Shown here: in pieces, positions 63,901 to 64,000 of the stretch | Layout: each line of letters begins with the position of its first letter | How positions within the stretch are numbered: position 1 is the first letter of the stretch | NCBI GenBank assembly: GCA_028274465.1 | Contig: CM051455.1 | Location: 69,174,985 to 69,238,984, forward strand | DNA: 64,000 bases | Origin: Plantago ovata | Lineage: Eukaryota > Streptophyta > Magnoliopsida > Lamiales > Plantaginaceae | Direction: 5' to 3' | The notes under the pieces: generated by a model | The model's input: only the letters and a program-made list of their open reading frames with translations | Databases searched by the model: none | What the model was told of the DNA's origin: nothing | Made by a program: the position numbers and the translations under genes

Positions 63901-64000
63901 ACCTCTGGAACTTGTCAGTTTTTGGGTACTAGATTAATATCATGGTTCAGCAAGAAGCAAACCTGTGTTGCCAATTCATCTACTGAATCTGAATACATTG
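60926..64000 (+). pseudogene. Element C pol (protease, integrase, RT, RNase H start)
   Basis: Protease-like HFDSGCGKHMTG near 60980-61010; GAG-pre-integrase finger LWHKRTSHLNF with CNACQQGKQ (about 61375-61510); integrase core with [21 protein letters not shown] and [12 protein letters not shown] (61565-61880); a Pro/Glu-rich linker; Copia RT ([55 protein letters not shown]) and RNase H up to NSSTESEYI at the window end. Matches element A pol closely. Few breaks. Confidence 0.9.

Larger units (their letters stand above)
56765..64000 (+). mobile_element. Element C: SIRE-like Copia element (right end outside window)
   Basis: Plus-strand element of the same family as A and B: 5' LTR 56765-58411, tRNA-Met primer site, gag, protease, integrase, RT and part of RNase H, running off the window. 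The five bases before the LTR are ATCAT (56760-56764); the partner duplication is outside. Coding region has several breaks. Confidence 0.93.

Overview
This is a plant genome window, most likely from a flowering plant, made almost wholly of LTR retrotransposons nested in one another. The evidence is plant Ty1-copia gag/pol proteins, Athila-style tRNA-Asp primer sites, a Cassandra TRIM carrying 5S rRNA sequence, and plant-type LTR promoters. I found no host gene, tRNA gene or intact rRNA gene. Two 100-N assembly gaps (14543-14642 and 37038-37137) both fall in or beside the 5' LTR of a SIRE-like element.

Layout. A Ty1-copia element on the minus strand (Copia-1, about 1-18234) is split in its RT region by a young SIRE-like Copia element (A, 2427-14941, minus, TSD TAGAT). 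A carries an unbroken 1764-residue ORF in the env position. AT microsatellites, a 4-copy minisatellite and a GC-palindrome block follow (18123-19205). Next come LTR and 3' UTR remnants of two further Athila-like elements (19206-20389 and 29083-29818), between which sits a complete 8.7 kb Athila-like element (E1, 20390-29077, minus, TSD GAGTT).

From 29819 to 55968 lies an older Athila-like element D (minus). It is interrupted by SIRE-like element B (30040-41897, plus, TSD CACTT) and by complete Athila-like element Z (42704-51563, plus, TSD TACCT). B's 5' LTR contains a third Athila-like element, S (30067-36328, plus, TSD ATGAA). S contains a complete Cassandra TRIM (34099-34789, minus, TSD TACGT). 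D itself abuts a remnant K (55969-56503), then an LTR piece L (56504-56764) entered by SIRE-like element C (56765 to past the window end, plus).

How the parts work together. E1, Z and D share one plan: LTR, tRNA-Asp primer site, gag, retropepsin, a GC-palindrome leader, a plant-transposon-type protein in the env position, a structured 3' UTR and LTR. No reverse transcriptase or integrase is visible, so they look like non-autonomous elements mobilised in trans. S keeps the same LTRs and UTRs around a different gag. All coding parts are treated as fossils; several are broken.

The most interesting signals are not genes. They are a GC palindrome array that differs in copy number between element copies and recurs in LTR promoters, leaders and even coding sequence; a 49-50 bp periodic array of hairpins in the SIRE-like LTR whose stems stay paired although their sequence differs; twin conserved hairpins in the Athila-like 3' UTR; three intron-like, reading-frame-neutral segments in the giant ORF; and strong repetition of TGCTGA throughout the SIRE-like elements.
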